A DNA stretch of 64,000 bases from an uncultured Scytonema sp. (GTDB taxonomy: Bacteria; Cyanobacteriota; Cyanobacteriia; Cyanobacteriales; Nostocaceae): assembly GCA_937873135.1 (NCBI GenBank), contig CALMVQ010000191.1, positions 23,260 to 87,259 of the forward strand, written 5' to 3'. The notes beneath the pieces are model-generated. The model searched no databases. It saw nothing but the letters and a program-made list of their open reading frames with translations, and had not been told where the DNA came from. The position numbers were made by a program, and so were the translations under genes. Position 1 is the stretch's first letter; the number at the start of each line of letters is the position of its first letter. Shown here one piece after another: positions 1 to 7,316 of the stretch.

Positions 1-89
1 ACACTTAGATATTATGTCAATTAATATCCAGATGTTATATAAATTCAACTTGCTCCTAATCTTTAGTCCCAATTTTTAAGTCAGCAGCA

Positions 90-782
90 ATGGCTGATTA
101 TAACTACTACGAAACTCTCAAAGTTAACCCGAATGCGAGTCAAGCCGAAATTAAGCAAGCTTATCGTCGCTTGGTAAAGTTATTTCATCCCGACAGCAAT
201 CAGGAAACAGCAAACCATGATCGGATTATTCGCATCAATGCAGCATATGAGGTTTTGGGCGATGCACACAGTCGTCTAAATTATGACAAAAAGTTGCGAA
301 ATGGTTTTCCACAAGGCAAAAGCGATCGCCAACAGCGGACAGCCGCAGCTCAACAAAAATATCAGGCTACACGAAAAACAGGAAGGGATGTTGATGAACA
401 AGTTGAGGAATGGCTACGCTCAATTTATCATCCCGTAAATCGCATAATTTTTCGTATTCTCAATTCCCTACAAGAGCAAATTGAGAAATTAGCAGCAGAT
501 CCTTTTGATGATGAACTGTTACAGGAATTTCTGGATTACTTAGAAAACTGTCGAGATGATCTCAAAAAAGCACAAGCGTCTTTTCGTTCTCTGCCCAATC
601 CCCCAAGTTTAGCGAGATCTGCCGCTCACCTTTACTACTGCCTGAATCAAATTGGTGACGGATTAGATGAGTTAGAATATTTTCCTGCAAGCTACGATGA
701 GAGCTACTTGCACGCAGGACAAGAAATGTTCCGCATTGCTGTAGGATTGCACTGTGAAGCCCAAGAATCTGTAGTTAATTGA
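90..782 (+). CDS. J-domain (DnaJ-like) co-chaperone protein
   Basis: A 230-residue protein with an N-terminal J domain over about residues 4-66: helix II is followed by the HPD tripeptide (in LFHPDSN), the motif that stimulates Hsp70 ATPase in this family. The central G/F-rich stretch, zinc-finger cysteines and C-terminal substrate domain of true DnaJ are absent. The remaining 160 residues are charged and helical without a domain I recognise. It is therefore a type III J protein, probably a DnaK partner with a specialised client. No membrane segment is visible. The ATG follows a purine-poor leader, so the start is accepted on the J-domain N-terminus. It stands alone, 109 bases before the PTPS gene on the same strand. 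Confidence 0.85.
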   Translation: MADYNYYETLKVNPNASQAEIKQAYRRLVKLFHPDSNQETANHDRIIRINAAYEVLGDAHSRLNYDKKLRNGFPQGKSDRQQRTAAAQQKYQATRKTGRDVDEQVEEWLRSIYHPVNRIIFRILNSLQEQIEKLAADPFDDELLQEFLDYLENCRDDLKKAQASFRSLPNPPSLARSAAHLYYCLNQIGDGLDELEYFPASYDESYLHAGQEMFRIAVGLHCEAQESVVN

Positions 783-891
783 TTGTTGTTTTTTGTTGGT
801 GTTTGATGTAGACGACCAACAAAGAATAAAATTAGTTATGCTGGAAACAGTAAAAGGTTAAGAAATTTTACATTTTTCTCCCAGTATACTC

Positions 892-1764
892 ATGCAATCT
901 ATTGTTAATCGCCGTGCTCAGTTTTCCGCAAGCCATCGGTATTGGTTACCAGAACTGAGTGAAGCAGAAAATATAGAGAAATTCGGTGCTTGCTCCCGAT
1001 TTCCCGGACACGGCCATAACTATATCTTATTTGTCTCCCTGAGTGGAGAGTTAGATGAATATGGCATGGTGTTAAACTTGTCTAATGTGAAACAAGTCAT
1101 CAAGCAGGAAATTACCAATCAACTTGACTTTTCGTATCTAAACGATACATGGCCGGAATTTCAACAAACTCTGCCTACGACAGAGAACATAGCGAGAGTT
1201 ATCTTTGAACGGCTTGCGCCCCACTTACCTCTGATCCGCGTTCAACTGTTTGAGAATTCTGAACTTTTTGCCGATTATACAGGAAATGGAATGGAAGCTT
1301 ACCTCACACTCAGCACTCACTTTAGCGCTGCCCATCGACTGGCAAATCCTCGTCTCAGTAGCGAAGAAAACTTCCAGATTTATGGTAAATGTGCTCGTCC
1401 CAATGGTCACGGGCACAATTATCATTTAGAAGTGACAGTCATTGGAGAGATTGACTCACGCACAGGTATGATTGTTGATTTAGGTGCGCTCAATCAGGTA
1501 ATAGAAGATTATGTCATTGAACCCTTTGATCATACCTTCTTAAATAAAGATGTTCCTTACTTTGCTGAAGTTGTCCCCACTGCGGAGAATATCGCGCTTT
1601 ACATCAGCAATTTAGTGCGATCGCCCATACAGGAACTGGGAGCCAAACTTTACAAAGTTAAATTAATCGAAAGTCCGAATAACTCTTGTGAAATCTATTG
1701 TACTGAACCAGAATCAGATTTACTAGCTACTCGAGAAAAGCAGTCAGTCTTAACACGTCTGTAA
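892..1764 (+). CDS. Tandem-domain 6-pyruvoyl-tetrahydropterin synthase / 6-carboxytetrahydropterin synthase homologue
   Basis: A 290-residue protein made of two consecutive PTPS/QueD-type domains, about residues 1-134 and 137-290. Each copy has the zinc-ligand histidines (FSASH and GHGHNY in copy 1, FSAAH and GHGHNY in copy 2) and a cysteine before GHGH (GACSRFPGHGH and GKCARPNGHGH), the usual nucleophile. Each also has a PT.ENIA motif. Single-domain family members are about 120-150 residues, so this is an internal duplication or fusion with both active sites apparently intact. The family acts on 7,8-dihydroneopterin triphosphate, towards either preQ0/queuosine or tetrahydropterins (cyanobacterial pteridine glycosides). 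Which product is made here cannot be read from the sequence. No pathway partner is adjacent. Confidence 0.85.
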   Translation: MQSIVNRRAQFSASHRYWLPELSEAENIEKFGACSRFPGHGHNYILFVSLSGELDEYGMVLNLSNVKQVIKQEITNQLDFSYLNDTWPEFQQTLPTTENIARVIFERLAPHLPLIRVQLFENSELFADYTGNGMEAYLTLSTHFSAAHRLANPRLSSEENFQIYGKCARPNGHGHNYHLEVTVIGEIDSRTGMIVDLGALNQVIEDYVIEPFDHTFLNKDVPYFAEVVPTAENIALYISNLVRSPIQELGAKLYKVKLIESPNNSCEIYCTEPESDLLATREKQSVLTRL

Positions 1765-1866
1765 TTATAGCAAATTAAGCATTCAGCACAACAGAAGTCC
1801 GCTATGAATGGAATGAAGTCATCCGTGCTAATGGCTAAGTACTTACGTACCAATTTAAAATCAGCA

Positions 1867-1898
1867 AGCAGTTAACGCCTTGATGGTTGACTGCTTTT
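1867..1898 (+). terminator. Possible rho-independent terminator after the PTPS gene
   Basis: AGCAGTTAAC (1867-1876) pairs with GTTGACTGCT (1886-1895), with one G-U type pair, followed by a short T run and an AT-rich tail. It is a short stem with a weak T tract. It lies in the 336-base gap 1765-2100, in which I see nothing else apart from the strong ribosome binding site of the next gene. Confidence 0.35.
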
Positions 1899-2100
1899 AA
1901 TTATGGACGAAAATTCAATAAGTTTGGACATAAGTCTCTCAATTGAGTCTGTATTATAACTTGCTCATCTAAAAATTTTAATGTTGGATATGTAAAGAGG
2001 TAAATATCCAACAAAAATTTGTTTGCTTACCTTTATGGCACTTTGATCAAAGCATTTCAGCATTTAATGCTTTCGTCTATTGGAGATTTAGGAGGATTTT

Positions 2101-2397
2101 ATGAGCCATCCTTTCGAGCTAGAACTTTCTGATTTAGAAGCTGTTGAGCTAAGTTTTGAAGAACAATTAACGTCTGAAGACGCTGGAAAAGTTCAAGGTG
2201 GTTTTGTTCCCATTGCTACCACTCAAGCCTTAGGCGAGGAAGGTGGTGGCGGTTACCATCCCATACCCAAACCCACTCCCAGTGAAACCCTTACTGCTGT
2301 AAAATGGGGTGAGTCTGGTGAGGGTGGCGGTGGCGCTACTACTTATGCCATAACAGCAAGGTTTGGCGAAGTAGGTGAGGAAGGTGGTTATTTATAA
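2101..2397 (+). CDS. Candidate graspetide (omega-ester/amide RiPP) precursor peptide
   Basis: A 98-residue protein that looks like a ribosomal peptide precursor. Residues 1-34 form an acidic leader (ELELSDLEAVELSFEEQLTS) ending in a double-glycine site (VQGG at 31-34). The remaining 64 residues are rich in Gly, Thr and Glu and hold three related units: TTQALGEEGGGG (40-51), TLTAVKWGESGEGGGG (63-78) and TTYAITARFGEVGEEGG (80-96). Ser/Thr donors paired with Glu acceptors are what ATP-grasp ligases link in microviridin-type graspetides. No Cys is present, which argues against a lanthipeptide. AGGAGG ends five bases before the ATG, a very strong ribosome binding site suiting an abundant precursor. 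An ATP-grasp ligase follows on the same strand. No microviridin core consensus (TxKYPSD) is present, so this is another subfamily. The ring pattern and activity are unknown. Confidence 0.75.
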   Translation: MSHPFELELSDLEAVELSFEEQLTSEDAGKVQGGFVPIATTQALGEEGGGGYHPIPKPTPSETLTAVKWGESGEGGGGATTYAITARFGEVGEEGGYL

Positions 2398-2423
2398 TTT
2401 TTCTGATTATGAATCTTAGAATC

Positions 2424-2481
2424 GGCACTACCAACCTGCAAAAAAATGAGGATTTGAGAAAATGGCGGTAGTGCCTTTTTT
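2424..2481 (+). terminator. Intrinsic terminator or attenuator between precursor and ligase
   Basis: GGCACTACC (2424-2432) is perfectly complementary to GGTAGTGCC (2467-2475), which runs directly into six T residues (2476-2481). The loop is long, about 34 bases. Its position in the 205-base gap between precursor and ATP-grasp genes suggests most transcripts stop after the precursor and some read through. That would give more substrate than enzyme, as in other RiPP operons (inference). Confidence 0.6.
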
Positions 2482-2602
2482 GAAAATTTATTTGTATTAA
2501 GGACTTTAGTCCTCATCTTTTTGAGGGCTGAAGCTGTGACTACAAACAATAGCAAAGTAACTTTGATGGAGTGCTAGGCTTTTCAAGTTTTCAAATATTG
2601 TA

Positions 2603-3505
2603 ATGAATATTCTAATTCTTGGTAGTTCTAGGGATGTTGAGGCAACACATGTGATGAATGCTTTGACACAAGCAGGTGCAGTGGTAAATTACTTAGACAC
2701 TCTGTTGTTCCCAACTCAGATACAGCTGTCTTGGGAGCCGAATACTCAAGCAGGATGCTTGACACTGGCAGGAGGATATCAGCTGAATCTTCAAGATATC
2801 AAGAGCGTTTATTGGCGTAATTTCTGCACTCCATACATTCCCTCATTAAAAGATCCCACTCAGCAAAAAATTGCTTTCAGCGATTCCATGAGTGTATTGC
2901 GTTCACTGATACAAGCTTGCCCAGCATTGTGGGTTAATTCCTGGCAAGCATATCAGTTTCACAAGGAAAAACCCTTACAGCTTAGTAAAGTTAAAGAAAT
3001 AGGAGTGAAAATTCCAGCTACCTTGATCGGCAACGATCCAGATCGAGTGATCGAATTTTCTGAATCTCACCCCAAAATAATTTTTAAGCCAGTCTATGGA
3101 GGTACCCATACCCAATTGTTAACAGACTTCCATTTAGACCGCAAGCGACTAAGTTTGGCACTCAAACTTTCTCCAGTGACAATCCAGGAGTATATTCCCG
3201 GCACTAATATTCGTAGTTATGTAATCGCAGATTCGGTTTATTCTGCGGAAATTCGCACTCACTCCATAGACTTCCGAGAAGATTCCACAGCTGAGTTGGT
3301 TCCGGTAGATCTCCCAGAATCAGTTCAACAGCAGTGTCTAGCCATTGCTAAAGCATTGATGCTAGAGTGGACGGCTATTGATTGGCGTTTAAATCCAGAG
3401 GGTGAATACGTATTCCTAGAAGCTAATCCCAGTCCTATGTTTGTGAACTTTGAACATCAAACTGGTTTTCCCATCACTCAGGAACTAGTTAAGTTGTTAA
3501 TGTAA
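2603..3505 (+). CDS. ATP-grasp ligase, graspetide-type (MvdD/MdnC-like)
   Basis: A 300-residue protein of RimK/MvdD-like ATP-grasp architecture. The N-terminal pre-ATP-grasp part (MNILILGSSRDVEATHV) precedes a YWRN motif at about 72-75, as seen in this ligase group. The central ATP-grasp lid contains IIFKPVYGGTHT (about 154-165), followed by IQEYIPGTNIRSYVI. The Mg-binding motif EANPSP lies at 273-278. Family members use ATP to activate Glu/Asp side chains of a precursor and close macrolactone or macrolactam rings with Ser/Thr/Lys. The precursor-like gene lies 205 bases upstream, which makes peptide cyclisation the likely role. No second ligase, acetyltransferase, protease or dedicated transporter is adjacent, so leader removal and export would rely on genes elsewhere. 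The stop codon falls inside the left end of a repeat element. Confidence 0.8.
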   Translation: MNILILGSSRDVEATHVMNALTQAGAVVNYLDTLLFPTQIQLSWEPNTQAGCLTLAGGYQLNLQDIKSVYWRNFCTPYIPSLKDPTQQKIAFSDSMSVLRSLIQACPALWVNSWQAYQFHKEKPLQLSKVKEIGVKIPATLIGNDPDRVIEFSESHPKIIFKPVYGGTHTQLLTDFHLDRKRLSLALKLSPVTIQEYIPGTNIRSYVIADSVYSAEIRTHSIDFREDSTAELVPVDLPESVQQQCLAIAKALMLEWTAIDWRLNPEGEYVFLEANPSPMFVNFEHQTGFPITQELVKLLM

Positions 3506-3690
3506 TATCATGTTCGCCTAATTAATTATAAAAAAAATATATGCCCTTTGTTGCGCTTTAGCGCTCTAATTATTTAATCGCGCTAAAGCGCAACTACAAA
3601 CTTTCCGCATGAGTGTTCAACCGAACTTTATCTAAGCTGCCCTTGTAAAGGGGTTCTTTTATTATGGGTGATTTTACGGACATCATATTA
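3503..3690. mobile_element. MITE-like repeat, copy A (TCATGTCCG-type ends)
   Basis: The ends are imperfect inverted repeats: TAATATCATGTTCG on the left and the complement of ACGGACATCATATTA on the right. The right part (GGGGTTCTTTTATTATGGG then ACGGACAT) closely matches 48337-48367, so this is a dispersed non-coding family. It carries an internal hairpin, 15 bases GTTGCGCTTTAGCGC (3550-3564) against 3580-3594. Its left end overlaps the stop codon of the ATP-grasp gene. The remaining gap 3691-4212 is AT-rich and I see no gene in it. Confidence 0.55.
3550..3594. repeat. Palindromic GCGCTTTAGCGC hairpin
   Basis: Two perfect 15-base arms, GTTGCGCTTTAGCGC and its complement, are separated by a 15-base AT-rich loop. 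It may also work as a bidirectional transcription stop downstream of the graspetide locus, although no T run follows. It lies inside the MITE-like element. Confidence 0.7.
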
Positions 3691-4212
3691 ATCCTTGCTT
3701 ATTGATAATAAGTTAAGCATAGACGCTTTGCGACAAGCCTGTTCGGATTAGAGACAGAAAATTGCCCGACGCGCAATCTATTAACAGATGAGCAAACTTT
3801 TACTTTATTGGCAAGATGTTTTGGCTTTCCAATTTTATATAATCTTTGTTTCTTCAATAATTCCCCTAAAGTAAATTACCTAAAAATAATTCAAAAGAAA
3901 TGCCAAAAATCTGCCGATTGAGTGATTTCTTGTCAATCATAAAATATAAGGACACATATTGGATTTTATTTTGATAGTATGGCAAGCAGAATATGAGTTC
4001 GTGTTCATATTTGATTAGAAGGTGAAGAAAAACGTGTTGAGGAACTTGATTAGACACATGTTTTTATACCAATGAATACAAAGTTTTGAAAACATGACAG
4101 GTGATAAATCTTATATCTGAGTACAAGTTGAGTCTATCTTTGGGTTTAATTATTGAAAATTCAGCAATACTTAAACTTTCCTTAACTATATAAAAATAAA
4201 AAAAGTATAAAA

Positions 4213-5244
4213 ATGTTCAAAAGAAGGACGAGAAATCAACAATCGGTATCTACTATGTCACCACAACAGATTGATTCGCAAAAGTCCCTAGTTAGTGTGA
4301 TTATCCCCACTTACAATCGTCCAACTTATCTTAAACAGGCGATCGCTAGTGCTATTGCCCAAACGTATAAAAATATCGAGATTATTATTTCTGACGATTG
4401 TAGTCCTGAGAATCCACAGAAAATCATTGAATCTTTTCAAGATCCGCGAATTCGATTCCGCCGCAATACAAAGAATTTAGGAATATCCATAAATGTGATC
4501 GAAGCATTCAAGCAGGCACGAGGTGAATATGTAACAAGTCTGAATGATGATGATATTTGGAATGAAGACTTTTTAGAAAAGCTCGTTCCGCAGCTAGATG
4601 CAAATCCCGATCTCGTATTGGCTTTTAGCGATCACCATGTCATGGATTCAGATGGCAATATTGATAATGTAGCCACAGAAGAAAATACCAAGCAATGGAA
4701 ACGAGATCAGCTCACTGAAGGAGTTTACCAACCTTTTTGTGAAATTGGGATAGTGCATCAGGCTGTGCCCAGTGCTGTAGCGACAGTTATTCGTAGGGAT
4801 GCTATTGAGTGGAAAGATTTTCAAATACAAATGGGACCTTTCTGGGATCTGTATCTAACGTATCTTGCTTGTCGTAATGGTGGTGGAGCATATTACTGTC
4901 CGGAAAGATTAACTAAGTACCGCGTGCATTCACAATCAGAAACTATGATTAGCGGCAAGGTTAATGCTGTTGCCAAGATCCGGAAAAGTAAAGCTAGCCT
5001 TTTTTGTTACCGAGAGTTTATGGAAGATGAACGGCTGCAACAGTTCAAAAGCTATTTCCGGGAGCAATGGTTGCAGGCACATACCACTTTAGCTATTGGA
5101 TTGTTGCGCTCAGAAAAAGTGTCAGAAGCACGACCCTATCTTTTACATGCTCTCAAACAGCAGAAGTTTAATATTCGAACCATCGCCGCACTCATTCTCT
5201 CGTTCATACCCAAGCCAGTAGCACGTAGATTGCTGACCAATTAA
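4213..5244 (+). CDS. Family 2 glycosyltransferase
   Basis: A 343-residue GT-A fold enzyme. After about 25 variable residues comes the GT2 signature VSVIIPTYNRP, then IEIIISDDCSPEN with the nucleotide-binding aspartates and SLNDDDIWNEDFL carrying the metal-binding acidic cluster. A C-terminal 90-residue tail is helical and basic. It probably transfers a sugar from a nucleotide-sugar to a glycan or lipid-linked acceptor at the cytoplasmic face. No partner gene lies immediately beside it. Its stop codon overlaps the convergent PrsW gene by four bases (TTAA). There is no clear ribosome binding site at the ATG at 4213; a second ATG at 4255 is possible. Confidence 0.85.
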   Translation: MFKRRTRNQQSVSTMSPQQIDSQKSLVSVIIPTYNRPTYLKQAIASAIAQTYKNIEIIISDDCSPENPQKIIESFQDPRIRFRRNTKNLGISINVIEAFKQARGEYVTSLNDDDIWNEDFLEKLVPQLDANPDLVLAFSDHHVMDSDGNIDNVATEENTKQWKRDQLTEGVYQPFCEIGIVHQAVPSAVATVIRRDAIEWKDFQIQMGPFWDLYLTYLACRNGGGAYYCPERLTKYRVHSQSETMISGKVNAVAKIRKSKASLFCYREFMEDERLQQFKSYFREQWLQAHTTLAIGLLRSEKVSEARPYLLHALKQQKFNIRTIAALILSFIPKPVARRLLTN

Positions 5245-6197
5245 ATATATTTGCGAGGTTTAGCGCGTCGTAAATATTGATAAATAAGCCAAGCGAGAAA
5301 TCCAAAAATCAGATTTAGGGTTAAATTTCTGAGTATAAATAGCAGAATATCTGGATAAAAAAGCTGCGATGGACTTAAAGGTTCGAGCTTTTTTGCTAAT
5401 AGAAACAGTCCGAAAAAAGCATTTCCACCCAGCATGAGGGCAAATACAACCAAACCTTGCTGCCAGTAGCGGCGATAAGGCGTGTTCCCAGAAATTAGGA
5501 CAAGCGGAATTTTTGCTTGCACTCTCCGCAGTAATTGTTCTAATCTCCAAAACATCCATAAAAAAAATGGAAACAATCCGTAGCTGAGAAGACGCAGGGG
5601 TAACGTAAAACTACCAGCACTAGATAGAGTATTCACTAAAGCGTGACAGATGACCGAATTTAGCCAACTGCTGGCAAGTAATTTCCTGTTTTTATCATGT
5701 GAGCGAATATTTGACCCAATAGATATTCCTAAAGCATATCCCCAAGGAGCAGAGAGCAGAGCATGAACAGGTGTCCCAATCAATCTTTCTAAAATTGATG
5801 CTGTGTCATAAGAAAGATAAATCCAACTTTCTTCAGCGTCAAATCCTAAAGCAGCAGCTATAGTGAACAGAAAAATAGTACTGGGGCGTAATTGATACCG
5901 ACGCTGAAGATAATAGGTAGGAACAATAACCGCTATCAACTTGCAGCTTTCTTCAATTGGACTGATTTCTAGAAGCTGCCGTAAAGCAACACCTAAGAAT
6001 ACTCGCTGCATTTTTTGCCAGTCCACAACTAAGTTAACTGCTGTTTCAAATACCCATTCCAGGCTGAGGGCAAGTAAACCGGATATTGCCCCGAAAATCA
6101 ACAATAACAGCAACCGTAACAGAGAAGGGGCAGTAGGAATTCGATAATAATAATAGACTACAAGCAGTAATGGTGGTATGACCGCCCACAGCGCCAT
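5241..6197 (-). CDS. PrsW-family intramembrane metalloprotease
   Basis: A 318-residue integral membrane protein with about seven or eight hydrophobic segments. The PrsW motifs are present in order: EESCK at 82-86, FDAEES at about 119-124, H145 in GTPVHALLSAPWG and H185 in VICHALVNT. These acidic and His residues are the proposed metal ligands and catalytic groups. In Bacillus, PrsW cleaves an anti-sigma factor; cyanobacterial substrates are not established. The gene lies nine bases downstream of the methyltransferase on the same strand, so they are probably cotranscribed, and it converges on the GT2 gene at 4213-5244. Confidence 0.8.
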   Translation of the reverse strand: MALWAVIPPLLLVVYYYYRIPTAPSLLRLLLLLIFGAISGLLALSLEWVFETAVNLVVDWQKMQRVFLGVALRQLLEISPIEESCKLIAVIVPTYYLQRRYQLRPSTIFLFTIAAALGFDAEESWIYLSYDTASILERLIGTPVHALLSAPWGYALGISIGSNIRSHDKNRKLLASSWLNSVICHALVNTLSSAGSFTLPLRLLSYGLFPFFLWMFWRLEQLLRRVQAKIPLVLISGNTPYRRYWQQGLVVFALMLGGNAFFGLFLLAKKLEPLSPSQLFYPDILLFILRNLTLNLIFGFLAWLIYQYLRRAKPRKYI

Positions 6198-6206
6198 GCT
6201 ATGTCT

Positions 6207-7121
6207 CTATATTTGAGCAATTATCGTGCGGTGACGGTGACTGTTAGCAGTTATTGTGGGGTAATTAAAACCCAGATCAATAAGCGCTTGTTCAATATCT
6301 AAGGAAAAATATTCATCTAAATATGGTTCAGTACTTTTGAGTAGTGTCAAAATATAAGGTGGCATTTTCTTGAAAACTTCAGATTTGGGATTCATATCCA
6401 TCATTGCTAAAAAGCCACCAGGACGTAATAAACGTCGCGCCTCAGCAAAAATGTTCTGAGTTGCCAACTGAGGTAATTCATGACACACCAAAAAAATGGA
6501 AACTAAATCAAATGAAGCGTCTCGTAGCCCAGTTGATTCGGCAGCAGCATGGAGCCAGTTAATTTTATAATGTTGCTGCTGCATCCGATATCGAGCAACA
6601 GCTAGGAAGTAGGGAGATAAGTCTACACCCGTCATTCTGGCGTGGGGATAAACATTTTGCAGTGCAAAAGTACTCATACCGACACTGCATCCTAAGTCCA
6701 AGATATCTTGTGGTTCATGAGGAATTTGCTTTTTTAGAATATCGTGGTAACTTTGGCGCAGTTTCGGATCGCCTTGCGCGGCACTACCAGGCCAAATGTT
6801 AGCATGGACAGCATAAGCAGCTGACTCTACCTCAAAAGCCGCTTGCCAGCTCAGATTTCCTGTCTCGTAGGCGTGGAATGACCGCAAGTAGTAATCTGGG
6901 TAAATTAAATGGGGGTTTTGCACTCCTGCTAAATCTGTTTCCCAGTCACGCGCTTGTAGTGTCTGTACTTCTTTAGTCCAGTACACTCCTATTTTCTCAG
7001 CACGTTTCACCATCATTTTCCTAGCTTGATGCTTTGCTAGGTTGGCTATAGGTTTGACAGCTAGTACCCCATTTACTAAGCGTGACACTAATCCAGGAGT
7101 ATTATTGAGTACTTCGTTCAT
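6207..7121 (-). CDS. Class I SAM-dependent methyltransferase
   Basis: A 304-residue protein with a Rossmann-fold methyltransferase domain from about residue 135. Motif I is ILDLGCSVGMST, motif II TGVDLSPYFL, and the post-II region FDLVSIFLVCHELP. The N-terminal 130 residues contain a basic segment and a conserved-looking stretch (YPDYYLRSFHAYETGNLSW) found in cyanobacterial homologues of unknown substrate. A small-molecule or lipid acceptor is likely, as in UbiE/COQ5-like enzymes, but the substrate cannot be inferred. It is the first gene of a two-gene unit with PrsW. The 195-base leader upstream holds short GGAGACA direct repeats near 7130-7150. Confidence 0.75.
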   Translation of the reverse strand: MNEVLNNTPGLVSRLVNGVLAVKPIANLAKHQARKMMVKRAEKIGVYWTKEVQTLQARDWETDLAGVQNPHLIYPDYYLRSFHAYETGNLSWQAAFEVESAAYAVHANIWPGSAAQGDPKLRQSYHDILKKQIPHEPQDILDLGCSVGMSTFALQNVYPHARMTGVDLSPYFLAVARYRMQQQHYKINWLHAAAESTGLRDASFDLVSIFLVCHELPQLATQNIFAEARRLLRPGGFLAMMDMNPKSEVFKKMPPYILTLLKSTEPYLDEYFSLDIEQALIDLGFNYPTITANSHRHRTIIAQI

Positions 7122-7316
7122 ATGAAGGAGTTAGGAGACAGGAGACAGGAATGAGAATCCAAAATAATGATATCTCCTAACCTAACGCTCGCACTGCAAT
7201 TTAAAAAAAGTCCATAGTTACCGTCAAGACTTCCCTTGGAAGTTTGCCCTACTCCGTGCCTCCACAGAAAGACGCGATCAGACGAAGTCTCTACAACTCC
7301 ATGCCTCCTAACTTGA

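Noticed and set aside
2101..2397. Microviridin or lanthipeptide precursor
   Set aside because: There is no TxKYPSD core and no cysteine, and no lanthionine synthetase is nearby.
3866..4057. 63-residue minus-strand ORF in an AT-rich gap
   Set aside because: No ribosome binding site, hydrophobic and aromatic composition expected from AT-rich DNA, no neighbour logic.
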